From Aradus depressus (lineage: Eukaryota > Arthropoda > Insecta > Hemiptera > Aradidae): DNA of 64,000 bases. Position numbers and translations under genes: made by a program. Positions within the stretch are counted from its first letter, which is position 1; every line of letters starts with the position of its first letter. This document shows, piece by piece, positions 22,805-33,112 of the stretch. The notes beneath the pieces were generated by a model. It did no database searches. It was not told where the DNA came from and saw nothing but the letters and a program-made list of their open reading frames with translations. The stretch covers positions 35,586,045-35,650,044 of the forward strand of contig OY759221.1 of assembly GCA_963662175.1 (NCBI GenBank). The letters are read 5' to 3'.

Positions 22805-22925
22805 TGTCGGTGAATCATTAGCTATTCTTCCCCAGAACGAAGTAGTCAATTAACTTTTCGCCCCATCCTCAAAAAACAGTCAACTGTTTGCGCTAATATT
22901 CAATAGGAACTAACTTGCATAAGTT
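22805..22925. repeat. Host repeat copy preserving an empty hairpin insertion site
   Basis: Runs uninterrupted from ggtgaatcattagc through cccagaacgaagtagtcaat to ctgtttgcgctaatattcaa. The same repeat at 55.39 and 56.03 kb is split by two hairpin insertions at exactly the gaa..taatcaatta position. Confidence 0.7.
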
Positions 22926-22959
22926 GCAACCTGCGAAAATCTTATTTCAAATAAATTAT

Positions 22960-23310
22960 GTACTTCAGTATTCTCTACAACTATTACTTGAAAAAAATTT
23001 TGATTAGGTCATAAACATAAGCGGTATCTTTTAAATGTACTTGGTGCCGGAGGAAAGTGGTCCTAATTTTCGTCCGATTTCAGCCAAAATCTAGTCAGAC
23101 CATGTTAAAACATGTGACTCCTTCATTTCAAATTTATTTTAAGTTCATAGTTGCAATCGTTTTTGCTGTCACAAATGACAGACACACGCGCAGACTATCG
23201 CGAAAATGGTCAAAACATATTCAGGGAACCTTGAAACGTGAAAATCAGTTGAAACTTCGATCTCGAGTTTTCGCACGATTACAATACTTCCTTACGGTTA
23301 ATATATTAAC
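22960..23310. repeat. Dispersed repeat B, reverse orientation
   Basis: Antisense blocks gattaggtcataaacataag and cgcacgattacaata match the 7.0-7.2 kb copy. Confidence 0.6.
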
Positions 23311-23312
23311 TT

Positions 23313-23825
23313 ATTAATATTCTGCCGTCACTTTTAACAGCCCTAAGTGTTAGTTATTTAATAAATACCAACATTAATTGAATTATCCTGATAATCTGTC
23401 ATGTTTAGTCAAGCAGTATTTAGCCCATATTTATTAATACTCTTAATATTCTGCCGTCACTTTTAACAGCCCGAAGTGTTAAGTTATTTAATAAAGACCA
23501 AATAACATTAATTGAATTATCCTGATTATCTGTCATGTTTAGTCAATCAGTATTTAGCCCATATTTATTCTCTTAATATTCTGTCGTCACTTTTAACATC
23601 CCAAAGTGTTAGTTATTTAATAAATACCAACATTAATTGAATTATCCTGATAATCTGTCATGTTTAGTCAAGCAGTATTTAGCCCATATTTATTAATACT
23701 CTTAATATTCTGCCATCACTTTTAACAGCCCAAAGTGTTAAGTTATTTAATAAAGACCAACATTAATTGAATTATCCTGTTAATCTGTCATGTTTAATCA
23801 AGCAGTATTTAGCCCATATTTAATT
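23313..23825. repeat. Satellite, 129-130 bp unit, four copies
   Basis: The marker tctgccgtcac recurs at 23321, 23450, 23580 and 23709. Units contain attgaattatcctgataatc and agcagtatttagccca. Copies are highly similar. A mini-Gypsy element lies 220 bp downstream. Confidence 0.9.
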
Positions 23826-24049
23826 CCCCCCTCTCTGTAAGTGGGCCTTGTTAAACAAGATTGCTTGTTGAAAGCACTGTAGTTGAAGCACGCAACTTAA
23901 CCACTCCCTTCTCAATCCACTAATGGATTTTCCCCATTTTTCCCACAATTAAGAAAATAACTACCTTCATCATATTTTTTTTTCCACCCTTCAGTCATAT
24001 AAAGGCAAAATTGCCACAACTAGTTTTAAATCGAGGTGCATGAACATAC

Positions 24050-24185
24050 TGTTATGTTTAATACCCATATGCTATTAATAATAATTATTAGTAGCATATG
24101 TATATGTTTTGAATCAGAAGTTAAAAATACACAGAACAGTTATGTTAAACAATTTTCCAATTATTAATTTATGCAAGCCCTAATA
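24050..24185 (+). repeat. 5' LTR of the mini-Gypsy
   Basis: The LTR contains a near-perfect 35-bp palindrome centred in the taataataattattag region and flanked by catatgcta and tagcatatg. Confidence 0.88.
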
Positions 24186-24208
24186 AATTGGCGACGAGGA
24201 AAAGCAAA

Positions 24209-24880
24209 ATGGCTAATAAAATTGTAAGTATACCGAGCTTTAGTACAGATCATTCGATTGAAGAGTACATTGAAGTGGTAGAAAATATTTTTGAAGCTGG
24301 AGAAGTCCCAGAGCCTACCAGAAGTAGACTTCTGCTGGGGCACATCGGACTACAGACTTACTCCAAGGTGAGAGCTCTGACAAGCCCCAAGAAGCCTCAT
24401 GAGCTGACCTTCTCGGAACTTAAGGAACTTTTGGTAGGTCACTTTTGTCCAAAACCGATCAGGGAAAAAGTGGCGCAACGATCCCAACAAGATGGTTACC
24501 TCCAGGTAGGGTGTGCGGTGCTAGCTCGGGACTACCGATCAGGGAACAAATGGCGAAGGGGGAAGGTTGTCCAAGTGCTGGGTCCGAGATCATACCATGT
24601 TGACGTAGGTGACACCACACCATGGAGAAGGCACGCAAACCAATTAATAGCTATGAGAGAGGTTGAAGACGGAAGCAGTCAGGATGAGAAGCAGAGGACA
24701 CCGGAGCGGGGCCAGGATGCCAAAGCTAATCAAGAGAGAAGCTGGATATCAACATGGATGGGGCCTCCCGCCACCTGCAGCTCCAACGTGCCCGAACCTG
24801 CCGCTGTGGGACATGCACTGAGGAGGTCTGCCAGGCTGAGACGGGCACCATCCCGCCTCACCTACCCCACCCCTCCCTAG
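24209..24880 (+). CDS. Gag-integrase fusion protein of the mini-Gypsy
   Basis: The 223-aa open frame starts at the first ATG after the primer-binding site. Residues 1 to about 85 resemble the N-terminal capsid region of Gypsy Gag (IEEYIEVVENIFEAG, then FSELKELLVGHF). From about residue 95 the sequence is the integrase C-terminal SH3-like region (NKWRRGKVVQVLGPRSYHVD, then RRHANQLI), followed by a basic, Pro/Arg-rich tail. Protease, reverse transcriptase, RNase H and the integrase core are absent. The deletion joined the two ends in frame and the frame is still open, so either the event is recent or the fusion is kept. It cannot drive its own transposition. Confidence 0.75.
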   Translation: MANKIVSIPSFSTDHSIEEYIEVVENIFEAGEVPEPTRSRLLLGHIGLQTYSKVRALTSPKKPHELTFSELKELLVGHFCPKPIREKVAQRSQQDGYLQVGCAVLARDYRSGNKWRRGKVVQVLGPRSYHVDVGDTTPWRRHANQLIAMREVEDGSSQDEKQRTPERGQDAKANQERSWISTWMGPPATCSSNVPEPAAVGHALRRSARLRRAPSRLTYPTPP

Positions 24881-24891
24881 GGGGGAAGGAT

Positions 24892-25027
24892 TGTTATGTT
24901 TAATACCCATATGCTATTAATAATAATTATTAGTAGCATATGTATATGTTTTGAATCAGAAGTTAAAAATACACAGAACAGTTATGTTAAACAATTTTCC
25001 AATTATTAATTTATGCAAGCCCTAATA
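24892..25027 (+). repeat. 3' LTR of the mini-Gypsy
   Basis: Same sequence as the 5' LTR as far as I can see, followed directly by the catac target duplication. Confidence 0.88.
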
Positions 25028-25279
25028 CATACTATTTTTTTTTTTACCACGCGAATATGTGGATATTAAGCCGGCTGGGGATACTGGCAATAAAATTTAT
25101 GAAGCCCTAAACATAAAAAAAAAAGTTTTGTATAGTTTATAAAGATATATGTTACTGTAAATCTGAATAGAGTGGCTAATGTCCACATTCACTGGTCAAT
25201 GTGCACATTTACTGGTCAATGTGCAAATTCCCCTAGCCATAGCCTTTTGGCGAAAGTAAAGTACAAAAATGTTTTACGA

Positions 25280-25640
25280 ATGAAATAGCTTAGTGGTATG
25301 CGTGCTTGTCTTCTGAGCTCAAGAACGTGGATTCGACCGAAGCCCTTAGTTTATTTTATCTGGGAGGTAAAATAAACTTAAGCACGCCGTCCTTTGGATG
25401 GGATGTTAAGCGATGATCCCGAGCCTGTACGATGTCAGGTATTCGTTAAATACAGGGGTCTTTAAGGGTAGGGACCCTAGGTGAATTTAAAAAAATTTAG
25501 GGTAGGCAAAATTTAGGACTCCTACAGTAGTGTCGGGCTCATGTCCACCTGAGTGACGAATGAGCGCTCTGGTAGTAGGCGATATGACCTCGTAGTTAAA
25601 GCCCTGGCATGAGTCATAAAACCTAACCTAAAGTAATAAC
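25280..25640 (+). mobile_element. tRNA-headed SINE
   Basis: The head is diverged (agcttagtggtatgcg, B box reduced to gattcgacc). The body is full and the tail is cataaaacctaaccta. A short inverted duplication of taccct/agggta lies in the middle. Confidence 0.82.
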
Positions 25641-25779
25641 CTAACATAAATAATGCATTACTTCCACAACTTTAAGAAGTATAGAGGAAGCTCAGCAATC
25701 TTCTGATGCGGATTTTTCAACGGCATTTCAGGTTTTCCCACCATTTGATGCCTAAAATGAAAAAAATAAATTTCTTTGT

Positions 25780-26190
25780 GTTTGTGAACACGATAACTGC
25801 CGATAGAAAAAATGTATTATTATAACATTTTATATGTGTTTGCAAAGCGGTTTAAGGGCGACACCTATTGATTTTCAGCAATAGGGAAGGGGTTGATTAG
25901 GGGAAGGCTTAACACGAAAACTCTAATAACTGCCGCTATAATGACCGTATTCACACAATATTTCAAATGTGATTTCCGTAGCACTTAAAGGACGACACCT
26001 ATTAATTTTCGGAATCAACAGAAGAAGAGAGGGGGATAAGAGGGGGCTAAACACAAAAATTCCTATTACTGCCGATATAATAAACGTATCGACTTGAAAT
26101 TTTATATTTGAATTCAAAACCTAGTAGAGTATGGCACCTATTCATGTTTTGCGAAATCGATCAAAGGGACGGAGACCAGAGATAAGGGGC
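25780..26190. repeat. Repeat C, three tandem copies
   Basis: aataactgccg recurs three times at spacing near 120 bp, each followed by a cgacac or cacaca block and by attgattttc or attaattttc. Confidence 0.65.
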
Positions 26191-26439
26191 TCGACTCAAA
26201 AGTATTAGGAATTAAAAGCCACTATTTACGTCAAATATTAAGTCAATGTACAAATTCCCCTAGCCTTAGCCATTTGGCAAATTTAACAACGATGTTTTAC
26301 GAATTAGGTTTTTAATACAAATACATTATATACTTCAGGAGAACCTGTACTGCTTCACTAATAGAACCGACATATTCGAAACTTTCTACTTGTCGAATTG
26401 TTTTTTTGTTTTATAAAAAACTTGACATATTCGTGTAGC

Positions 26440-27235
26440 CCTTCGGTCTTTAAGGAGAAACCTGATTTGAGTTATTTCTTCATGGATACCAGGTGTTGTG
26501 GTAATGCTATGCGTAACGAATTAGCTGATACGTATGCACGGGGCGCCATACTAGAAGGACTGCCAATATTCGAAGTCCCCCTAAGCGGTAACATTTCCAA
26601 CATCATATATATAAAGCTGAAAATGTCTGTGCGTTGTACCGCTATAACTCACGAACGGCTTGATGGATTTGATTAATTTTTTTTTAATTTGTTCGTCATC
26701 GTCTGTGGAAAGTTATAGGCGTATTAGTACCTCAATATCTGGTCCATCCCAGCATCCACCCACGCAATCTTTGTAACTCAAAAACCACTGCAATGATTAA
26801 TGAGGAATCTTTTTGAATAGATAAGTTTTATCTACCGGAAGGTTAAGGTATATTTTTTAATCAACCCCTGCTCCATCCCAGCATCCACTCACGCAATCTT
26901 TGTAACTCGAAAACCATTGCAACGATTAATGAGAAATCTTTTTGAATAAATTAGTTTTAGCTCCAAAGCTAGCGTTACTACAGTTGAAGGACTATAAGCC
27001 TTATTCCGTATGAATAATTGAAAATTATAACATCATGAATGTACTGTCGAGGAACTGAATAGCCTTATAGGAGATATTGGGAGAAAAGTCAAAGTTCCCC
27101 GGGCAACGCCGGGTATTACTGCTAGTTAGGGAAAAAGTAAAGATCAAACCGCAAGTTCGGTGGTTTGAAATGACCGATAATAAGCTAAGGGTCGTCAAAA
27201 GCTCCACTCTAGTCTGGAAAGGAAAAAAGAAGTAA
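26440..27235 (+). pseudogene. RNase H-like LINE ORF2 fragment split by a Helitron
   Basis: The frame holds GNAMRNELADTYARGA, which resembles the C-terminal part of LINE-encoded RNase H domains (GNE-x-AD-x-x-A), then EVPLSGN. At position 26602 the frame is cut by the Helitron at 26603-27125. After the Helitron the same phase continues as KVKIKPQVRWFEM... to a stop at 27233-27235. The join falls between A and T, as expected for Helitron insertion, so the host frame was open when the Helitron landed. The upstream part of the LINE is not visible. Confidence 0.55.
26603..27125 (+). mobile_element. Non-autonomous Helitron, 523 bp
   Basis: The 5' end is TC followed by atatatataaagc and aaatgtctgtgcg. 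The 3' end has a GC hairpin (cccgg/ccgggt) about 8 bases before the terminal CTAG at 27122-27125. The insertion lies between A (26602) and T (27126). The interior has a roughly 130-bp degenerate duplication marked by ccatcccagcatccac at about 26745 and 26876. No helicase is encoded. Confidence 0.82.
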
Positions 27236-27334
27236 TTGAGACTCGGTTATGCATAGAGCACACCATAGGCAACTTATGGCTCGGGAGCCCCCTCCCAAAT
27301 TAAAAAACAAAAAAAAAAAATAATAAAAAAAAAT

Positions 27335-27450
27335 AAGAAAACGTTTTATCAGGCAACCTCGAAAGCCGGATAGCATGAAATAATAAAATCTGTAAAAGGT
27401 CAGACTTTTATTTACAAACTGTGATGATCTGTGACATGGAATGTGATTTT
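27335..27450 (+). mobile_element. Family-3 hammerhead-bearing terminus, decayed
   Basis: ggcaacctcgaaagccgg and aataataaaatctgt match the 3' half of the motif at 56.84 kb. The 5' half of the core is lost. Confidence 0.5.
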
Positions 27451-28009
27451 TTTCAGGAAAATGTGAAAAAAAGAAATAATATAAAAAAAAAAAAAAAAAA
27501 AAAACCCAATGGAAAATTAGAGTTATGATAATTTCAAAAGAGTGGTAGGGTAGGGCAAAAGGGACTCCAGGGAGGGTCTTTGTCTGCCCTTCATTAGAGC
27601 TAATGGAGGCAACCTGGGTAAAAAATTATCATAAGTGTAGCCCCTCCCCCTCCTTTAGGTAGGTATATGATAATGTACCCTTTTGAAATATATCTTGATG
27701 ATGATCCCTGGTAAAACCACAGGCGAATCTCCCTTCGTTACCAGGTGCTTCCTAACCAGGCAAAGGGTAAAAAACAGGCAAAAGAGACAGGCAAAGCTTG
27801 AATTGCTAAATAGCCTGGATATTACGCTCTTTGAATCTTTTTTGAAAGTCTAATGCCTACATTTGTATGAATATTTTTTAAATATTAAATCCCTTTTTGC
27901 TAGATTAACTTTTGATCTAAATATTAACAATTGCGTCGAAGAAGTGACAAGAAGACATTGTTATATTATTCTGTGGATTGTTAATTATTATTGAATATTT
28001 ATTAAAATT

Positions 28010-28300
28010 ATCATCATCATCCTCGGCGCTACAGCTCCATTCGAACCTTGGCCTTCTCATGGAGACTTCCCCCAAAAATTCCTGTCCAGTGTATCAGTTC
28101 TCCAGTTTTGCAGCCGAAGGTTCCTTGCGTCCTGATCGACTGTCCAATCATCTCTTCCTGGATCTTCCTCGTCCTCTGTTTCCCTCCAGGATCACTAACA
28201 TCAGTCTTCGCGGGGTGTCAGCCTCCTGCATCCTCTGCATGCCCTGCCCATTGAAGCCTCTCCAGTTTTTTCACATCTTGGGCTCCTCAAACTTCATAGC
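28010..28300 (-). pseudogene. LINE ORF2 C-terminal fragment
   Basis: The minus strand reads KLERLQWAGHAED, resembling the RLRWAGH motif near the C-terminus of many arthropod LINE reverse transcriptases. A G/R-rich stretch and DRNFWG-like residues follow in shifted frames. Several stops; a dead remnant. Confidence 0.5.
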
Positions 28301-28439
28301 GACCTCGACATTATTTTTAATTAATTTAATTAAAATTATAGCATACTCCAAAAAATAAAAACAATATAGAAAGAAAAGTGTACTTCGTCAGCAAGAATTA
28401 ATCAATCAAGTTTTCGCTCTTCCTCCAATCCATATATTT

Positions 28440-28740
28440 GGCTTGAAAATGATGAATTCTCATAATAAATTTCGTGTCGATACATTCATCACATTGGCAG
28501 TTATTAGGGTCGAGCCTCCCTCTTCTTCCCTTCGGCCGATTCCGCCGATATATTTCGTGTCGGTACATTCATTTCAACGGCAGTTAATTTTTTTTTTTTT
28601 ATTAAACCTTCCCTCTAATCCCCCCCTTTTTTTTTTGTCTGAAAATCAGTAGATTTTTTCCTCAGAGGACTTTGGGTACATATATAAAATTTCGTGTCGA
28701 CACATTCATTCTATTCGGAGTTATCGAGGTCAATGACACA
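28440..28740. repeat. Dispersed repeat C, two units
   Basis: aatttcgtgtcgatacattc and tttcgtgtcggtacattc mark two units. Confidence 0.6.
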
Positions 28741-28809
28741 CACACATAGGCAAACATTTTTTTTTTTTTTTTGGAATCGATGAGGGTAATGTGGCTCATA
28801 GACAAAATA

Positions 28810-29030
28810 TAAATAAATAAGTTCAGTTCGAGATCCCCCGAAACACCATTACGATGAGGCCGATAACCAGCAGTGGTGGCAGACGGAGAGGGATAGGAAG
28901 AGCTGAATGTGAGTGAAAACATGAGAGGAGAAACTGGCTATTACCATCACTCCAAGAAGGACATTTTTTGAATCGAAGTTTAGGAAACTGAACTTAATGA
29001 GAACTTTGTCAAAAGGAATTTTAAGTTCAT
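28810..29030 (-). mobile_element. LINE 3' end, same family as the copy at 51.7-52.2 kb
   Basis: Shares gagatcccccgaaacacc, gaagagctgaa, gagaaactggctattacca and caaaaggaattttaag with the 51.7 kb copy. Confidence 0.6.
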
Positions 29031-29043
29031 TACGTTACGTTGG

Positions 29044-29545
29044 GAGACCTTGACGGTCCTTAGCAGCCTCTACAGCGTTCTGTCGTGCGTCACCGGTCGT
29101 CCTTCACCATTCATCTCAGCAATTGTCTTCCTCATGATCTGACTCCATGGACCTGACCGTCCATTATGCGTCCAATGGCTGTTTGCTCTGCTTCTTCCCA
29201 CTTGCGCAGCCTACCGCAGGCGCTGTGATTTCAAATCTGTTACTTCGGTCGGTTATTGCCAGAAGATATCCCTCAGTTCTTCTGATCTTCTACTCCTGGG
29301 TCTCTCTGTTCTTGAAAGGACCTGCTATTTTTCTCAGGACATTATTGTCGAATGTCTGGAAATGCTTCTCGAGATGTAAAGTCAAGAAGTACGTCGCTCT
29401 TTGGAACTGCAGAAGTCTTCTGTCCATCTCATCCAACATCACACACAGTCACTGTGGATCCAAGGTGCCTGAAGTTTCCAACTCTTGGAAAAGAGAAGCT
29501 CCCCACATTAAACTTAACATAGAAGAGTGCACCCACAAGTGTTCT
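29044..29545 (-). pseudogene. LINE reverse-transcriptase C-terminal remnant
   Basis: Minus-strand frames read VGNFRHLGSTVT and NNVLRKIAGPFKNRE, resembling the FKYLGS-V and LRKI-GP signatures of arthropod LINE ORF2. Frameshifts and stops are present. Confidence 0.5.
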
Positions 29546-29599
29546 TAGGATTTTGGATTGAAAGGACTTGAAGAACTAGACTCAAGAACTTACTTTAGG

Positions 29600-30045
29600 C
29601 GATTTTTGTTTTTCGTTCTTCCTCTGAACATAAATATGTTTGCTGACATCTTTGAACCGTTCCTCTGTATCTTGTAGCAGAGGAGTCTTTAATGCCACCT
29701 TGGCGAGGGGGGGTTAAAAAGGGGACCCATGAAGGAGAACGGCCCCCCTAACTGCTCCCCCACCTTTAATTATTTTTAATGGGGGCGGCTCCTGTCGTTT
29801 GCGCCCCCCCCCCCTTTTCTTTAAATTACTGAACAACACCTGAACCCCCCCCCCCCCCCCCCCTCCCTACTCTTCTCACTGAATTAATTTAAACTTTTCA
29901 TTCCTTTCCTCGTCCCGTCCACACGACACTCTTCCATTTCATCCTTTCTTTTCTTATACTTTTCTTTCTTATTTCAAAATATAAAACTTTAACCCTCCCA
30001 CACGGACGACACGACTCACACTAGACCGGTGACTTAGACTATTAT
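29600..30045. other. Low-complexity C/G-rich and T-rich stretch
   Basis: Contains gagggggggttaaaaagggg-type DNA and a C19 run at 29845-29863. No gene recognised. Confidence 0.5.
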
Positions 30046-30049
30046 ACAG

Positions 30050-30908
30050 TGTAATAACATAGTACAAAAGGTCCAAACAACAACTGACTTTATTTTCCAA
30101 ATATTTGTCGAACACATGTTAACACAAGTATATTGAATTTTATATAATATAGAAAAACATATTATTTTAATATTAACTAATTTACAACATCTTCCCCCTC
30201 GGTCATCTGAGCCTGGAGGCTGGTGCCGTGATCCAGCCGAAGCTGGTCCGCATGTTTTCGAAGCCGGGCCTCCTGCACCTCCACCAGGTAGGACGACACG
30301 CCAGTCTTCTTCAACACCTTCCCCCGTCTGTACCCTTTTCCTGACGGATTCAAGACCCATACTCTGTCTCCCTTTTCAAACGTTCGAACATGAGCCTTTC
30401 GGTCATGGTAGAGTTTCTGCTTCACCAGAGCCTCCTCTACATTCGTTGACACATCCGGTTTCAACAGATCCAGCTCTGTCCTTAATCGTCTTCCGAGTAG
30501 TAACTCAGACGGCGTTCTGCCGGTTGTCTTCTGAGGCGAGTTGCGGTACGAAAACAAGAAATCTAGCAGACCCTGATGTAAATCCATCCCGGCTTTGCGA
30601 GATGCGGTAAAGCGCTCTTTAAAAGTCCTGACCGCCCGTTCACAAAGACCATTAGTTTTAGGATGGTAAGGCGTCGATCTCACATGCGTAACTCCTCGTT
30701 CCTTGCAAAACCTCCGGAATTCATGTGAACTGAACTGGGGACCATTGTCAGATACGATGATTTTCGGAAGACCAAAACGAGCGAATATTTCTGACAATAC
30801 GCCTATTGTTTATTTTATTTTTTAATTTTTTTTAACCTCGATCGCCAATGTAATAACATAGTACAAAAGGTCCAAACAACAACTGACTTTATTTTCCAAA
30901 TATTTGTC
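30050..30908 (-). mobile_element. Internally deleted Ty3/Gypsy element
   Basis: Identical 60-bp direct repeats at 30050-30109 and 30849-30908 are LTR 3' ends in minus orientation (ending ...ttattaca). Just inside the right one, the minus strand has ttggcgatcgagg, a primer-binding-site-like sequence. Only integrase remains between them. The LTRs differ beyond the 60-bp repeat, so the upstream boundary of the element is unresolved. Confidence 0.7.
30177..30797 (-). pseudogene. Ty3/Gypsy integrase, C-terminal two thirds
   Basis: 206-codon open frame. IIVSDNGPQFSS supplies the second catalytic Asp of the DDE triad and the Glu lies in NGLCERAVRTFKE. STPYHPKTNG and SYRNSPQKTTGRTPSELL are standard integrase motifs, followed by the SH3-like domain (GDRVWVLNPSGKGYRRGKV) and RKHADQLR. 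The zinc-binding N-terminus and first catalytic Asp are missing and no ATG opens the frame, so it is not functional alone. Confidence 0.85.
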
Positions 30909-30989
30909 TTCTCGGACCTCTCTGGAGATATGGCTTCAAATATATGGTACAGCAAAGGCTTTAAAAAAAAACGAATACAGATAGTTTAA

Positions 30990-31090
30990 TCAAAGACACT
31001 CCGACTAATCACACAATGTCCACCATACAGACCTGAACATCACACAATGCCCACCATACAGACCTGAACATCACACCCATACGTCCCAAC
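30990..31090. repeat. Short tandem duplication, 31-bp unit
   Basis: ccaccatacagacctgaac occurs twice in succession. Confidence 0.8.
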
Positions 31091-31211
31091 CATCAAACAT
31101 CAAATTTCAACACCAACCTTTATTTACGAACCAATTCGTAAATTCGCAAAATTTACGACACAATCGCTCAAGGAGGGTTTAGAGAGAGTTTGGCGTATCT
31201 CCTTTTATGAA

Positions 31212-31240
31212 GAGATACCATGAGGGTTCACCACTGGATG
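31212..31240 (+). other. Conserved LINE 3' UTR stem-loop (copy 3)
   Basis: GAGGG pairs with CCCTC around ttcaccactggatg. The loop-side accactgg-atg matches the other copies while the stem bases differ. Confidence 0.5.
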
Positions 31241-31416
31241 TTTTTCCCTCTCTCAAATATTTCATGTAATTTTATTCATTAATTTTTATTTACATTTTTA
31301 TTTTTTCACTCTTTATAAATATGTCACCCCTTCCGCTGGATGTGCAGTTATCTTGGTATAGTTGTGGCTTAAGGTAAATAAATACCCGAAAATAAAAATA
31401 AAATAATAAAATAAGT

Positions 31417-31741
31417 TATTATGACTCATGCCTAGGTTCTAATTTACAATGTCATATCGCCTACTACCAGAGCGCTCTTTCGTTACTCTGGTGTACATGA
31501 GTTATAGGAGTCCTAAATGTTGCCTACCCTAAATTTTTGTTCACCTAGGGTACCATCCGTATTTATTCTTAGGGGACCTCGGACCCAGAATAATAAAATT
31601 TCTTTTCATTTCATTTCATCCGAAGGACGGCGTGCTTAAGTTTATTCTACCTCCCAGATAAAATAAGCCTCGGCCGGATTTCGAACCCGCGATATTAAGT
31701 TCAGAAAGCAAGTACGCATACCACTGAGTTACCGGCGCCAT
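31417..31741 (-). mobile_element. tRNA-headed SINE with a replaced middle
   Basis: The head is recognisable at the right end (ccactgagttaccggcgcc). The middle near 31550-31620 differs from the family and holds catttcatttcat repeats. Confidence 0.8.
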
Positions 31742-32020
31742 CTTTTCAACGTAGATTGGTTTAAATAAGAAAAATAAAAGATAGTCCTTTTCCTCACAAA
31801 ATTATCCCCTAAAAATGTACAAAAAATATACAACAGTGTAACTAATTTTTATATTATTATTATTATAATACAATAATATTATTATATACAATGGTTACAT
31901 TGTTGTGTTAAAATACATATATTATATGTATTTTATGTATATAATTTTTTATGAAATCTTCATAGAAATTTAGATCCGCCACTGCTTGATACATTTAAGT
32001 TGGTTTAACTGTGTGTAAAA
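31742..32020. other. AT-rich intergenic
   Basis: Contains TTATTA/TAATAA microsatellite-like DNA; nothing else seen. Confidence 0.4.
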
Positions 32021-32210
32021 TTAATAGGTTATTTTATGGGAATTCATTCATTACATCGGCAGTTATTAGAGTTTTTGTGTCTAATTCCCCCCTCCCCCTA
32101 ATCTTCCTTCTCTCGTTGACCGATTTGGCTGAAGATCATTGTCGTCTTCACAGGATTCTATCGGGAGTTATGGGTTCATAAACACACAAACTTTTTTTTT
32201 TTTGGAATCT
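32020..32210. repeat. Dispersed repeat C
   Basis: ttcattacatcggcagttat and ttgaccgatttggctgaag are family blocks. Confidence 0.6.
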
Positions 32211-32254
32211 GGGTTCGGAAAATATGAAATTCGGGAGCAAAACGACTTATAAAC

Positions 32255-32700
32255 AACGCAGTGCTGAAACCTTTGTGGAAAGCAGTTGAATACTGGGTTA
32301 CTGCCAAGGCATCTAATCTTCAACTCATCGAGTCCCTTCAATCCAAAATTCTTGTTAGAATAGCCAATGCTCCTTATTATATTTCCAACAAGACACTCCA
32401 TACTGAACTCAGCATTCCCTTTGTCACCGAAGCAGCTCATTCCATGTATAAAAAAATAATTTTCCTCACTTTTTCTTCACAGTAGTCTTCTAGTCCGTGT
32501 CCTCCATTCCGCCACACTTTCCCAACGACCTCTTAAGTGCAAATAGCCTAGAGACATCCTTAGTAGTAGCAGTGACAGTTAGTTATAAATGAGTGCAACT
32601 CAGTGCCTAGGGAGTTTCACCACCGGGTGATTTCTCCCTTCTTGACAGTTTGACATTGTCATATTTTTCTCTTATGCATGTTGTATATATTATTTATACA
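32255..32700 (+). pseudogene. Jockey-type LINE ORF2 C-terminus and 3' UTR
   Basis: The frame reads LIESLQSKILVRIANAPYYI and SNKTLHTELSIPFVTEAA, the conserved QSKxLRxIxNAPxYxxN block of Jockey ORF2. It stops soon after at about 32483. The 3' UTR carries the conserved stem-loop at 32609-32638. Confidence 0.7.
32609..32638 (+). other. Conserved LINE 3' UTR stem-loop (copy 4)
   Basis: GGGAG pairs with CTCCC around tttcaccaccgggtgattt. Confidence 0.6.
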
Positions 32701-32712
32701 GTTGTGATACCT

Positions 32713-33112
32713 ATTTCGTTCGAATCCCTGCCGAGGCCCTTTGTTTACTTTATCTAGGAGGTAAAATAAACTATAGCATGCCGTCCTTCGGATGGGCCGT
32801 TGAGCACTGGTCCCGAGCCTGTTCGTATCCACCACACTTTTACGTCCCTTCTTCTAACCAAGGTTCATAGTGACCAGAAGAAAGGACGTGAAAGTGTCCC
32901 GAAATATGTACTGTCAAAAAAGAAAAAAGAAACACCTCTCGAAAAAATGCCGGATGAAATCAATATTTCAACATCTCAAAGAAGTTAAGAAACACAAATC
33001 CCATAGTAAAGTCGGGTTCATATTTACAAGAGTGACGAAAGAAAGGTCTGGTAGTAGGAGATATGACCTTGTAGTTAAAGCCCGGGCATGAGTTATAATA
33101 ACTAACTAACCT
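32713..33112 (+). mobile_element. tRNA-headed SINE carrying the same hairpin insertion as the 21.7 kb copy
   Basis: The B box is partly present (gttcgaatccctgccgaggc). The inserted hairpin lies at about 32840-33020 with arms acgtcccttcttct and agaagaaaggacgt. The tail is ataataactaactaac. Confidence 0.78.

Larger units (their letters stand above)
24050..25027 (+). mobile_element. Miniature Ty3/Gypsy-type LTR retrotransposon with intact flanks
   Basis: Two 136-bp LTRs appear identical by eye. They begin TG and end TA and enclose about 700 bp. The 5-bp target duplication catac is at 24045-24049 and 25028-25032. A primer-binding site starting tggcgacgagg is at 24189, and a polypurine tract (gggggaagga) lies just before the 3' LTR. 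The internal part keeps only the start of gag fused to the end of integrase. Matching LTRs and a perfect duplication indicate a recent insertion made by proteins supplied in trans. Confidence 0.88.
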
